Assembly: GCA_964030785.1 (NCBI GenBank)
Contig: OZ034969.1
Span: 41,249,201 to 41,313,200, forward strand
Length of the DNA stretch: 64,000 nt
Direction: 5' to 3'
Origin: Siderastrea siderea
Lineage: Eukaryota; Cnidaria; Anthozoa; Scleractinia; Rhizangiidae
Shown: positions 56,501 through 61,847 of the stretch, in pieces
Layout: the number at the start of each line of letters is the position of its first letter
Numbering within the stretch: the first letter of the stretch is position 1
Notes under the pieces: generated by a model
The model's input: only the letters and a program-made list of their open reading frames with translations
Databases searched by the model: none
Told to the model about the DNA's origin: nothing
Made by a program: the position numbers and the translations under genes

Positions 56501-58648
56501 TGTCTCTCTAGCGCATTTCTGTTAAGAGCAAGCAGCACAATAATAGGTAAGATGAACGTTTATTCGTTTGTCTCACGATGGAAGCGCTTTGAGTTGTTGA
56601 TCGCGACGTTTCGACTGCAATACTGCTAGTCTTCATAAGGCGATGAGGTCAATTGTTTACGTGTCGCTATTTGTAGCATGATGGTTCGCTGCTATCTCTA
56701 TTGATGTTATTAGGATGAAGTCTTATATGGATAGCCTCTTTGACCCTATGTGTGTACCAGAAGTAATGGAGGGTTCAACAGGCTGAACCGCCCAAGCCTA
56801 ACATCACGAAGGAAATGCAAGAAGCCCTTAATAACTTGAAACAAGACGAGTCTATTATGATTCTACCAGCGGACAAAGGTCGCGCCAGTGTTGTCTTGAA
56901 CACCGACACATACCATGATAAAATGAAAGCACTCATTGAAACAGGTCCATATCAACTCCTTAATAAAGATCCAACGGACCGACTTAGCCGAAAACTTACT
57001 GAAAAGCTTCTTAGCTTAAAACGAAGTAGACATCTTTCAGAAACTGTCTACAACAAAATCAAACCTAGGCACAAACAGCCACCTAGGAAATATGGTCAAC
57101 CTAAGATACACAAGCCCGAGATACCATTAAGACCTATTGTATCGTGTGTAAACACCTTCGCTTACGATTTGTCGGCTCACTTAGCTGACATCCTGTCCTC
57201 GTTGACAGGCAAATCAGACTACACAGTTACCAGTTTCTCACCACCACTGTTTACAGAAAGCCCACCCACACTAACCAATACCTGGCCTATGATTCACACC
57301 ATCCTCAGTCAGTGAAACGTGGTATTGTTAAGTGTCTATACGACCGAGCCAAACACCTCACATCTAAACCATCAGCTATCTCTAAAGAAAAGAAACACTT
57401 ATCATCGGTACTTGTTTCGAACGGATATCCTTCTTCGTTTGTACGAAAGCTCACAAAGACAACAAGACCAACAACCAACAAAGAACCTACGCAGGAATTT
57501 AAATCTACTGCGGTTCTACCCTACATAAAAGGTGTATCAGAGGTTCTTCGCCGCTGCCTACAACAACAAGGCGTACGCACCGTCTTCAAATCAGACACAA
57601 CTCTTAGGTCTCACTTAGTGCGACCGAAAGACACCCTTGAACCAACTAAACAAGACGGTGTCGTCTATAAAATTCCATGTGAGTGCGGCAAAGTATACAT
57701 CGGGGAAATAGGGAAAGCGATGCAAGACAGGATAAAAGAACACGACAGAGATATACGGCTTGGTCGTACACAAACCTCCGCAGTTTCGGAAAACGCTAAC
57801 GAAACGGGGCATCTTCCTATTTGGAAAGAAGTTAAATTTATTGATCGTGACCCTCACTGGTACACACGTAGGGTCAAAGAGGCTATCCATATAAGACTTC
57901 ATCCTAATAACATCAATAGAGATAGCGGAATCGAAATTCCAGAAGCTTGGATACCTACGATCAGAAAGCACAACAGCCGACCAACTACAAAACGGACCTG
58001 TGAGGGAACAACATCTAATAGTCGGAATAATAATGAAGATCGAAATGCACCAATAGCAGCGAACCATCATGCTACAAATAGCGACACGTAAACAATTGAC
58101 CTCATCGCCTGATGAAGACTAGCAGTATTGCAGTCGAAACGTCGCGATCAACAACTCAAAGCGATTCAAATATTTGAATAGCTTGTTTGTTTTACACAAA
58201 ATGGCGAAAAAACAACAGTGACATTCCAAATCGCTGATCTGTAAATGCATGCCAAACACATCAATGTTTGCAAACACAGCTGGATTGTAGGGGGAACGTG
58301 ATTTGTATTACCGGGCAAGACAGCCGATTCTCAATAATGCCACCTGCTGCATCCTGCAAGAAAAATAATAAATAAATAAATAAGTAAAGCAAGCAAGCAA
58401 GCAAGCAAGCAACAAAGAATTAAAACAGTCTTCATTTGTGCCAAGTACCAACATTTTTTGTAAACTTGACATCGCTGGATTTAGTCCAGATTTACTCTGA
58501 AAAAATAGTTTAAGTAGCACCTATAGATTTATTTTAAATGTAAAGCGATGTTGACCATTTTATGGTAATGGCGCTCCGTAATAGTTAACTTGTCACCATT
58601 GCGATCATCATCATCATCATTATTATTATTACTTTATCATCATCATCG

Positions 58649-58685
<37 letters not shown>

Positions 58686-58693
58686 TATTATTA

Positions 58694-58731
<38 letters not shown>

Positions 58732-61283
58732 CGATATACTCATGATTTCGATTGTCTCCGAATTATCGGCTGCGTGGAACCTAAGTTCCAGTCACTTCCT
58801 CTCTGTAAACCGGCCCTCAGTCAAACATTGTATTTTGAGTCTCGTAGAAGCGACTGTAACTACCTTTGTGGTTTGAGGTTTGGAATTTGCATTTATTTTT
58901 TATCCTTAGTAAGTGCCAATTTTTATAACAATCACTGACGACTACAGCCAATGGACAATCTTGCTCACCTAATGTTACTACTTTTTATACGAGCGTGGTC
59001 TGTGATGACCACCCTTCCAGACGCTGAGCCTAAACACTTTAAGACCGGAGATTTTTTTTCTCTGTTGCTTTCACAGAATAAAGCCAATGAGACTGTGAGT
59101 TTAACATTCAGCGCGAAAGTTCATGGGTGGTTGCTCTTACCTGTTGACACTGGCGACAAAACAGGGTTCCGCACTTGCTATGTGATCTAAGCTCGATATC
59201 AGCTTTCTCTTCCAGGCAGATATAGCAGGTGCCACTTACGCGATACATAGTCGACAGCGATGCACGTGTTCTCTGGTTGTGCGTAGTTTTTGGAGTGCTG
59301 GTATCAGGACTTGCCAGTCTGTTCTGGTAGTGATTATTGACCGGTGACTCACACTGAAGCTCATCGAGTGCTGACATGTATTCTGTCGTGCTTTCAACCT
59401 CTGGGGAATAGTAAATAGTAGAGCCCCGTCCGGGGTGAAATGAAAGAAAAGTTCTTTTTGTGTTGTCATCTTGTACGTATAGATACTCTGGAGCTCGAGA
59501 TGGTTTCAATAAATACAATTTACTGCGCCGGTTAGTCAATGGTGTCAACTGTTTGTCGTCACCCTGTGAAGAAAACACACAACCGTTTACAAACAACCCC
59601 TAGCTATCAGAACACAGAACTGTGGTACGCAGAATTTGTACAGAATTTTGATAATGACACCATATGAAAAACGTGTAAAAACCTCGTATAAAAATGAAAT
59701 TATGGTAATGTATAAACCTCAACAACATGATGCAGCTTGAAAAATTTTCCAGTTTTTTTGCAAAATGGTTAAAGCGGCTACGTCTTAGGGATTTCTGCGG
59801 TTCAATACTGTATTGCAATTAAAACTAAGCACCTTCTCTCGTAGACTTGCTCCAAGTTGCTCGTATTTTCTTAAAAAGGAAGAAAACAATGTTTACCGTG
59901 TGGGATAAGGATGAAACGTGCGTTCGTGTATAGTGTGCAATAATTTTCTTCACACGCGCGATGCATATCGGTGAAGTCTACGATACGAGCTTGTTCGGCA
60001 TAACCAGCCGCCATTCATTGATTCACGCCGCTCGTGGACCACTCGTGCACCTTCCATAATCAGAACGAGCGACTTGGAGCAAGTCTACTTTTCTCGTAAA
60101 CTAAATGCTTCTGGAACACCAATGGGAAGGAAAAACCATAATAAATTTTAGAAATTCTTCAGAGACAGAAGGGAGCAACTGAAACAACTGGCCCATTTTT
60201 TCGTCACGTTATAATCAATTTCCATCCTGGCAATCTGACAAAAACGACACGTGTTTATATTTTCCGAAAACTAGTAGATTAATTTTAGACAAAACTAGTC
60301 CATTATGTTTGGCTTTCTTTTGATATCAATGTCTTTTAGCTTTTCATAGTAATACTAAAATAGGCTACATGCTTTCGCCAAACTTTCAAAACACGTTTTG
60401 AACTGTTCGAACCCTCTCAGCCTGTTTTGGAAGGCATTCGTACCTGGAAGTCACTATTTGATTTCTGTCAGGGGCACTTACCGTAGAGTTCCCAAAGTAG
60501 CGGCCCCCCGAAAGTAACGGCTACCCGAAAGTATCGAGAAAGCAACGTCCTTTTTGGGACTTTCTTTTTTTCGCCCTTTGTAACACAATACGTACTACCA
60601 ACCGTCAGTGCCAAACATTAAACAAGTTTTATTGTTATTTCCTACTCTCTGGACAATCCAGGAGTGCACCAGAAGGAGTTTCAGGGAAGAGGATTAGAGA
60701 TTTCCTGTACGTACGATGTCTTCGTAAAGAAAGAACAGGCAGAGCTTAAGAAATCATTGAAAGAGAAACTGTGTTCCCTCAAGCGTCATGCAGATGGAAC
60801 AGCTTAGTGTTTTACTGTACATTGTCGAGGAATCAATGGGGAAGAGAGAATTCACTGAGAATTACAGTGTCATTATGCTTATTGTGCGGTTGTGTTCACC
60901 ATTTTCTTCAATTACTGACGTATTTTAGCTACCCGAAAGTAGCGACCATCTGAAAGTTGCGGCCCCTTAGGCCTGCTAATTCCGAAAGTAAAGGGTGCCG
61001 CTATTTTCGGAACTCTACGGTATTCTCCGGTTTTGACTGCCTTTGCCTTTGTACACCTTCCCAACGTTTTTCAATACGTATTTAACAATCAATGTGCAAA
61101 AATAAAAGAGAAAGAAAAACTCAAAAGTTGTTTCTGCTTACCATGATAGATATGATTTGACTGTTTCGCACAACGGTCACCATAATATCGTTAATATTTG
61201 GCTGTTCATGCTTGGTAAGCAGGGTGAGAAAGTTGGTTTTTAGCTTAAACACGGTGCTTGGTTTGGTCACTTTAACTTTGTAT
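29382..61283 (-). CDS. ubiquitin-specific protease (C19), 3' part, 13 exons
   Basis: The thirteen exons are 61283-61142, 59563-59141, 59036-58969, 55695-55647, 40017-39850, 39062-38925, 37704-37610, 35055-34945, 34326-34180, 33020-32948, 32675-32611, 30579-30474 and 29498-29382. All junctions agree in phase and give about 566 codons. In order the protein has a ubiquitin-like insert (YKVKVTKPS onward), a Cys/His-rich insert (CYICLEEK to CRQCQQC), the LFGHPSL segment, CSRC/CDGC, the finger CQKC, LLIHLKR, the His box SGHYTAHTKN, YDDNQVT, AYILFYQRR, then a polar tail. USPs cleave ubiquitin from substrates. The arrangement recalls the USP4/15/32 group. The catalytic Cys exon is missing, so the gene starts beyond 64 kb. 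Introns reach 15.6 kb and are full of transposons. The exact paralogue is not known. Confidence 0.88.
29707..29981 (-). mobile_element. tRNA-derived SINE
   Basis: On the minus strand the head at 29981-29908 has an A box (GTGGTGTAGTGGTTAGCGCG), an anticodon-like arm around GGACTTCATATG and a B box GGTGGTTCGAGGCCC. A unique body follows and the 3' tail is a CCTA repeat at 29706-29724. It is intergenic to intronic near the USP 3' end (intron 12). Confidence 0.7.
30474..30579 (-). CDS. USP exon: polar tail
   Basis: Acceptor GTTGTGTCCAG, donor CAAAAG|GTTGTA, 106 nt, phase 2 in and 0 out. It encodes an acidic Ser/Glu/Asn-rich tail without a known motif. Confidence 0.7.
30848..31079. repeat. (AGTC)n microsatellite
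   Basis: About 230 bp of CAGT/CAGTC units with interruptions of CGGT. The 94-codon Ser/Gln/Val open frame across it is an artefact of the repeat. It lies in USP intron 11. Confidence 0.95.
31488..31978. repeat. 105-135-bp minisatellite with TCGA-rich palindromes
   Basis: Four copies begin at about 31490, 31627, 31732 and 31861. Each has TCGATTTGC, AGACACTTAGAAAAA, CACACAAGAAGG, GAACAGGGAGGGTAG and a variable block of GAATCGACTCGATTCGAG palindromes. Related TCGA words recur at 32205-32400. Confidence 0.9.
31980..32430. repeat. TCGACTC-rich flank of the minisatellite
   Basis: GAATCGACTT, GACTCAACTCGATTCGAG and GACTTCCGGTGAGTCG words recur. Outer matches such as AGAACGAGGAAGGTTCATGTT (31982) and AGAACGAGAAAGGTCCATGTT (32107) show another local duplication. 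No exon. Confidence 0.6.
32611..32675 (-). CDS. USP exon: AYILFYQRR
   Basis: Acceptor TTCCTTTCAG, phase 0 in. AYILFYQRR is the terminal strand motif of the USP domain. The donor is ambiguous by four bases (G|GTGGGT or GG|GTGGGT); the second keeps phase with the next exon. Confidence 0.88.
32948..33020 (-). CDS. USP exon: catalytic His box
   Basis: Acceptor GGTTACAG, donor AAG|GTAACT, 73 nt. SGHYTAHTKN holds the catalytic His, and WYRYDDNQV the following Asp pair. The catalytic triad is therefore intact in the part visible here. Confidence 0.95.
33113..33256. repeat. foldback repeat
   Basis: ATATATCAAACACGAGAAAG at 33116 is inverted as CTTTCGAGTTTTTGATATGG near 33238, and the flanking GTTCCGTCAG and CTGATGAAAC also pair. 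It sits 90 bp upstream of the His-box exon. Confidence 0.65.
33260..34120. other. USP intron, nothing recognised
   Basis: AT-rich with no motif on either strand beyond chance open frames. Confidence 0.45.
34180..34326 (-). CDS. USP exon: FPL, LDM and YDLIACVCHQG
   Basis: Acceptor GACAACAG, donor GTAA|GTATCT, 147 nt, phase 2 both sides. VEFPLEELDM and CVYDLIACVCHQG lead directly into the His box. Confidence 0.92.
34945..35055 (-). CDS. USP exon: zinc finger CQKC and LLIHLKR
   Basis: Acceptor TGTTTGCAG after a long pyrimidine stretch, donor AAGAG|GTGAGT, 111 nt. It encodes ERLPGTWFCQKC, then LPDTLLIHLKR, both hallmark USP motifs. Confidence 0.93.
35423..35881. mobile_element. TTAA-flanked MITE, copy A (truncated)
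   Basis: Matches the last three quarters of copy B (38063-38662), including GACGTCATGAAATGTCAG and the end TAGGGAGCCACCTTAA. The other end is missing. It lies in USP intron 7. Confidence 0.85.
36030..37445. repeat. diverged inverted pair of GAAGCACC repeats
   Basis: 36185-36325 has repeated words ACCGAAGCACC and AACTCGAAAACC. 37288-37400 has the complements GGGTGCTTCG and GTTTTCGAGTT. Between them (36360-37190) no gene is seen. The pair looks like the ends of a decayed element of about 1.3 kb. Confidence 0.55.
37610..37704 (-). CDS. USP exon: LQSCLKAF segment
   Basis: Acceptor TTTATTAG, donor GATAG|GTAAGA, 95 nt, phase 0 in and 2 out. NTEDPILLQSCLKAFVD is the conserved ...L..CL..F helix before the second zinc-finger pair. 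Confidence 0.85.
38063..38662. mobile_element. TTAA-flanked MITE, copy B (full length)
   Basis: TTAAGGTGGCTCCCTAGAG at the left and its inverted counterpart ending CACCTTAA at the right give 600 bp with TTAA duplicated on both sides. TTAA targets are typical of the piggyBac superfamily. It is non-coding and in USP intron 6. Confidence 0.88.
38925..39062 (-). CDS. USP exon: CxxC/CxxC segment
   Basis: Acceptor GTTCGTTAG, donor AAAGG|GTAAGG, 46 codons, phase 0. The HCSRC and GCDGCQ pairs and LAVQLTDISRW match the Cys-rich stretch seen in USP32-like enzymes. Confidence 0.85.
39105..39150. repeat. AAAAT/AAATAACAT microsatellite
   Basis: Runs of AAATA and AAATAACAT units in a USP intron. Confidence 0.9.
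39850..40017 (-). CDS. USP exon: LFGHPSL segment
   Basis: Acceptor AAATTTCAG, donor CAACAG|GTGAGT, 56 codons, phase 0. KRLFGHPSLIILPKN, then DLYSLITKLL and VPFTLHLVD, correspond to the segment after the insert in USP4/15/32-type proteases. Confidence 0.85.
40600..40835. repeat. GGCGAAACTGACGATTTGACG repeat block 1
   Basis: Two copies of TTTGGCGAAACTGACGATTT followed by GACGACATTT (40678 and 40778), around GAGGCAGCGAGCGAAAGAGG. The same words recur at 44300-44600. Confidence 0.8.
40840..41655. other. USP intron, nothing recognised
   Basis: No supported exon. A minus-strand frame at 40641-41069 overlaps the repeat block and has no domain. Confidence 0.4.
41700..42145. repeat. diverged tandem duplication
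   Basis: 41800-41920 and 42005-42130 share GCGGC(C/T)GC(A/G)AA, GAGGAAC(A/G)CGCA(G/A)AACTGTTT and AACTGCTTCGCTTA in the same order, about 205 bases apart. Confidence 0.65.
42440..43437 (+). pseudogene. non-LTR retrotransposon 3' end
   Basis: The plus strand reads, with frameshifts, as the C-terminal part of a CR1/L2-type polymerase ORF. KTHMRFCKVCLGLN and NVAARNELGRLSL lie near 42540-42640, and FRIGNHNLRIDSGRF, ICDHCSLNSVENEMHVSFHC and YDDLRK near 42980-43145. The 3' end is AATAAACTTGTTGTTGTTG at 43414. The reverse transcriptase core is absent (5' truncation) and the frames are broken. It lies in the long USP intron. Confidence 0.8.
43500..44110. mobile_element. transposon remnant with GACGGACGG words
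   Basis: CTCCCCTCCCCCTCCCCCAG at 43895, GTACGGACGGACGGAC at 43919, CTCGGATCGATAG and ACCCATGGTGCTCCGC follow each other in an order I recall from repeated coral sequence. No coding motif. Family unknown. Confidence 0.35.
44300..44600. repeat. GGCGAAACTGACGATTTGACG repeat block 2
   Basis: Several copies of GGCGAATTTG, GACGATTTGACGACATTTCG and GAGGGGGGTATCCGGAAAGC, related to block 1. One copy of GAGGCAGCGAGCGAAAGAGG starts it. Confidence 0.8.
44605..45345. other. USP intron, nothing recognised
   Basis: Short duplicated words (AGAGATTTCA near 44980 and 45150; AGCACCATG near 44958 and 45128) hint at a 170-bp duplication. No exon. Confidence 0.4.
45350..45645. repeat. CGCCATATTCGCCACATTCGCC tandem repeat
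   Basis: Two copies about 115 bases apart of a block with TTTGGCAATTTGACGAA, CGCCA, AAATCGCCAGATTCGCC and AACATGGCAGGCCTC. The words are complements of those in blocks 1 and 2, so all three belong to one family. Confidence 0.75.
45650..47400. other. USP intron, nothing recognised
   Basis: No supported exon. A tRNA-like A box (GTGGTAGTGTAGTGGTAAGG) lies at 47130 without a clear B box. GC-rich words occur at 46165-46195. Confidence 0.4.
47405..47900 (+). pseudogene. tyrosine recombinase remnant (DIRS/Crypton type)
   Basis: In shifting frames the plus strand gives FRVTKHQGHIVDKPF near 47500, then PLADVMSHVGWSK and DLYYMKLADVIRAGAPADLL at 47665-47770. HVGW followed by a Tyr pair is the C-terminal H-x-x-W...Y signature of tyrosine recombinases. 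A TAA stop separates WSK from DLYY. Neither reverse transcriptase nor repeat ends could be seen, so the exact class is open. Confidence 0.55.
48406..48600 (-). pseudogene. non-LTR reverse transcriptase C-terminal fragment
   Basis: The minus-strand frame has TTYGLRSFKYFAVNLWNSLP and then SFKTSFENSLF, the common ending of CR1/jockey-like polymerase ORFs. Everything upstream is missing. Confidence 0.75.
48610..49480. other. USP intron, T-rich, nothing recognised
   Basis: T-rich sequence on the plus strand without coding motifs. It may be the 3' UTR of an old element. Confidence 0.4.
49488..49784. mobile_element. MITE with CCAGGGTCTTCTC hairpin, copy 1
   Basis: Starts with CCTCGTCCCCAGGGTCTTCTC; the 14-bp word CCAGGGTCTTCTC is inverted 27 bases later as GAGAAGACCCTGG. 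The whole 297-bp stretch is repeated inverted at 53940-54233. Confidence 0.8.
50401..51780. mobile_element. inner hAT-like element, CAGGGCTCGAGACTAAC ends
   Basis: CAGGGCTCGAGACTAAC at 50401 corresponds to the inverted GTTAGTCTGGAGCTCTG ending at 51780 with three mismatches. Subterminal TAGCCAACTAG and CTAGCCGCTTGGCTA words pair. It is nested in the 50154-52038 element. Confidence 0.6.
50650..51430. repeat. degenerate CAACGTTTCTCCGTACGTTAG minisatellite
   Basis: More than ten copies of AACGTTTCTCCGTACG with following TTAGTACGTTC recur every 45-85 bases. It forms the core of the inner hAT-like element. Confidence 0.8.
52050..53935. other. USP intron, nothing recognised
   Basis: Duplicated words around 52320-52390 and 52440-52510 (CAGAGGTCTTTGACTTAGAA, CAGAGGTCTTTACCTTAAAA) show a local repeat of about 120 bp. 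An (AAAT)n microsatellite lies at 53505-53545. No exon. Confidence 0.45.
53940..54233. mobile_element. MITE with CCAGGGTCTTCTC hairpin, copy 2 (inverted)
   Basis: Reverse complement of 49488-49784 with a few differences, ending GGACGAGG. The pair encloses 4.15 kb with the hAT-like elements. Confidence 0.8.
54672..55271. mobile_element. TTAA-flanked MITE, copy C (inverted, full length)
   Basis: TTAAGGTGGCTCCCTATAG at the left and TAGGGAGCCACCTTAA at the right, 600 bp, opposite orientation to copy B. It is 376 bp from the IIVPVVLRR exon of the USP gene. Confidence 0.88.
55647..55695 (-). CDS. USP exon: IIVPVVLRR segment
   Basis: Forty-nine nt between CTACTTACAG and AAG|GTACTG, phase 2 in and 0 out. 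It encodes MIIVPVVLRRLEEDSK, matching the PVxxR segment that precedes LFGxPL in USPs. In phase 0 it would instead read DDYCSSC and hit a stop, so the frame was chosen by its fit to the next exon. Confidence 0.7.
55807..56172. repeat. head-to-head tRNA-like inverted pair
   Basis: Arms 55807-55909 and 56073-56172 are inverted copies. Each has a tRNA-like T-arm and anticodon arm (CAACTGGTAACTGG, nominal anticodon GGT) plus the tail ACTGTGTACTTACTATTTGT. Only the right copy keeps the full A box (ATAGCTCAGTGGTTAGAGC at 56057). Confidence 0.8.
56051..56121 (+). pseudogene. tRNA-like head of SINE, nominal anticodon GGT
   Basis: D arm GCTC/GAGC, anticodon stem around CAACTGGTAACTGG and B box GGGTTCGATTCC are intact. 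The acceptor ends (GTCACCA against TGGGGGT) pair poorly. It is best read as a tRNA-derived repeat. Confidence 0.5.
56190..56575. other. USP intron, nothing recognised
   Basis: Unique-looking sequence between the tRNA-like pair and the Penelope-like element. No supported exon was found. Confidence 0.4.
56600..56644 (-). ncRNA. decayed hammerhead in inverted copy
   Basis: On the minus strand the same motif occurs, but the core reads CTTATGA in place of CTGATGA (56633-56639). The changed G is invariant in hammerheads, so this copy should be inactive. Stem I, stem II and GAAAC-GTC are kept. Confidence 0.7.
56815..57315 (+). pseudogene. Penelope-like reverse transcriptase, N-terminal part
   Basis: The frame has LPADKGRASVVLN and then PPRKYGQPKIHKP, PLRPIVSCVNTFAYDLSAHLA, which are the first reverse transcriptase motifs of Penelope-like elements. 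After SDYTV the frame jumps (near 57235) into sequence that in another frame reads YRKPTHTNQYLAYDSHHP, a late RT motif. The catalytic middle, including the Asp pair of motif C, is deleted. The protein cannot polymerise DNA. Confidence 0.88.
57312..58091 (+). pseudogene. Penelope-like RT thumb and GIY-YIG endonuclease
   Basis: From the thumb-like KRGIVKCLYDRAKHL through RRCLQQQGVRT and the Cys motif (VYKIPCECGKVYIGE) to the GIY-YIG core with Arg and RIKEH, then ENANETGH and the DPHWYTRRVKEAIHIRLHPNNIN motif. Ligands and catalytic Arg and Glu residues of the nuclease appear intact, although the joined RT is broken. The first Met is internal to the element's reading frame, not a true start. Confidence 0.85.
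58104..58148 (+). ncRNA. hammerhead ribozyme candidate
   Basis: Stem I ATCGC (58104-58108) pairs with GCGAT (58144-58148). The core CTGATGA is at 58109-58115, stem II GACT (58117-58120) pairs with AGTC (58132-58135) around an 11-base loop, the core GAA is followed by AC, and GTC at 58141-58143 gives the cleavage site. Stem III is only the palindrome ACGT, which would form between two molecules. One extra A (58116) precedes stem II. Penelope-like elements are known to carry such minimal hammerheads. Confidence 0.7.
58370..58415. repeat. AAAT and AAGC microsatellites
   Basis: (AATA)n then (AAGC)n units in the USP intron. Confidence 0.9.
58606..58732. repeat. ATC/ATT microsatellite
   Basis: About 125 bp of CAT and TTA triplets, ending in a pure TTA run. 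It lies 240 bp downstream of the exon at 58969-59036. Confidence 0.95.
58969..59036 (-). CDS. USP exon: linker after Cys/His insert
   Basis: Sixty-eight nt, donor ATTAG|GTGAGC, acceptor TCTTAAAG, phase 0 in and 2 out. It adds one more Cys (CLGSASG) and VVITDHARIKSSNI. It is needed to bridge the phases of its neighbours. The AAG acceptor is weak; an alternative AG six bases further would change phase. Confidence 0.6.
59141..59563 (-). CDS. USP exon: end of UBL and Cys/His insert
   Basis: Acceptor CTTCACAG, donor CAACAG|GTAAGA, 423 nt, phase 0 on both sides. It starts with the last strand of the ubiquitin-like fold (GDDKQLTPL, KLYLLKPS), continues through a polar linker, and ends in CYICLEEKADIE, HSKC, LFCRQC. 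The spacing CxxC-x13-HxxC-x4-CxxC resembles a MYND or RING half-site. Such a zinc insert at this place in a USP is unusual. Confidence 0.85.
59841..60088. mobile_element. MITE with GTAGACTTGCTCCAAGT ends
   Basis: GTAGACTTGCTCCAAGTTGC at 59841 is inverted as GACTTGGAGCAAGTCTAC ending at 60088 (two mismatches further in). It is 248 bp, non-coding, in the intron before the UBL/zinc exon. A fragment of the same family lies at 1018-1149. Confidence 0.85.
60481..61020. mobile_element. MITE with CCGTAGAGTTCC ends and TA target
   Basis: CCGTAGAGTTCC at 60481 and GGAACTCTACGG ending at 61020 are exact inverted repeats, flanked by TA (60479-60480, 61021-61022). Subterminal AGTAGCGGCC/GGTGCCGCTA and CTACCCGAAAGTA words also pair. 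This is a Tc1/mariner-type MITE of 540 bp, 120 bp from a USP exon. Confidence 0.9.
61142..61283 (-). CDS. USP exon: ubiquitin-like insert, first half
   Basis: Acceptor TTTTTCAG at 61284 side, donor ATG|GTAAGC, 142 nt, phase 2 in and 0 out. YKVKVTKPS...LLTKHEQPNINDIMVT matches the pattern of the ubiquitin-like domain inserted in the USP4/15 catalytic domain. The exon before it should carry two bases of a split codon and was not found within the window. Confidence 0.75.
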
Positions 61284-61299
61284 CTGAAAAACACAAAAA

Positions 61300-61845
61300 A
61301 CAAACAACACTGAGGACAGTTACTGTAGATTTAGATAATTTTAATTATTTAAAACTCAAAGCGTAACCTGATTGAAATACTATAAAAGATATAGCAAACT
61401 GCAAGTTTTGGGAACAAAAATACGCCAGGGCTTATTACGGTTATTGAATTTGGCCGATGACGTCTCTAATGGGTTTTTCCGGAGAGCATCGTTGCATGCA
61501 GTACAACAACAGTTACCTAAAAGAATGAAGATCACGTTACTGTTGCTTTTAAATCTGGGTGCCACTTTACAGTCCTATTGAGCGCCAAACAACTCACCCC
61601 TCAGATACAATATTTATCGCTCGTTTTCGAACATTTGGTACAATGCGTCAAATCCGGCTCGCATCAGTGTAATAATCGCATCACCGTACCGACTACTACC
61701 GTATTAATACACTTTATTTCCACCGTACACAACATTGGTACAGTACTAGTATGCAAAAATAGTGATTTAGAACCGTTTTCTAGTTGAATTTTCATTAAAC
61801 AAAACTCTCGGTATCCATGCTAACCACCTGCTCTGCAGTTTCATT
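61300..61845. other. no exon found upstream of first visible USP exon
   Basis: The preceding USP exon should end with two bases of a split codon and a GT donor. None with USP motifs was found here. GACGTCTCTAATGGGTTTTTC near 61460 looks like part of another repeat. Confidence 0.4.
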
Positions 61846-61847
61846 AT

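Larger units (their letters stand above)
56582..58167 (+). mobile_element. Penelope-like retroelement with inverted 5' end copy
   Basis: The body (56815-58091) encodes the N-terminal reverse transcriptase part and a GIY-YIG endonuclease. The 5' flank 56582-56757 is an inverted copy of the 3' end (57861-58167), lacking 130 bp (57928-58057) between two ATAGC words. Partial terminal repeats in either orientation are typical of Penelope-like elements. A hammerhead-like motif lies in each terminal copy. It is inserted in the USP intron between exons at 55.7 and 59.0 kb. Confidence 0.88.

Noticed and set aside
57615..58070. 151-codon minus-strand ORF over the GIY-YIG region
   Set aside because: Shadow of the plus-strand Penelope-like ORF, which has the motifs.
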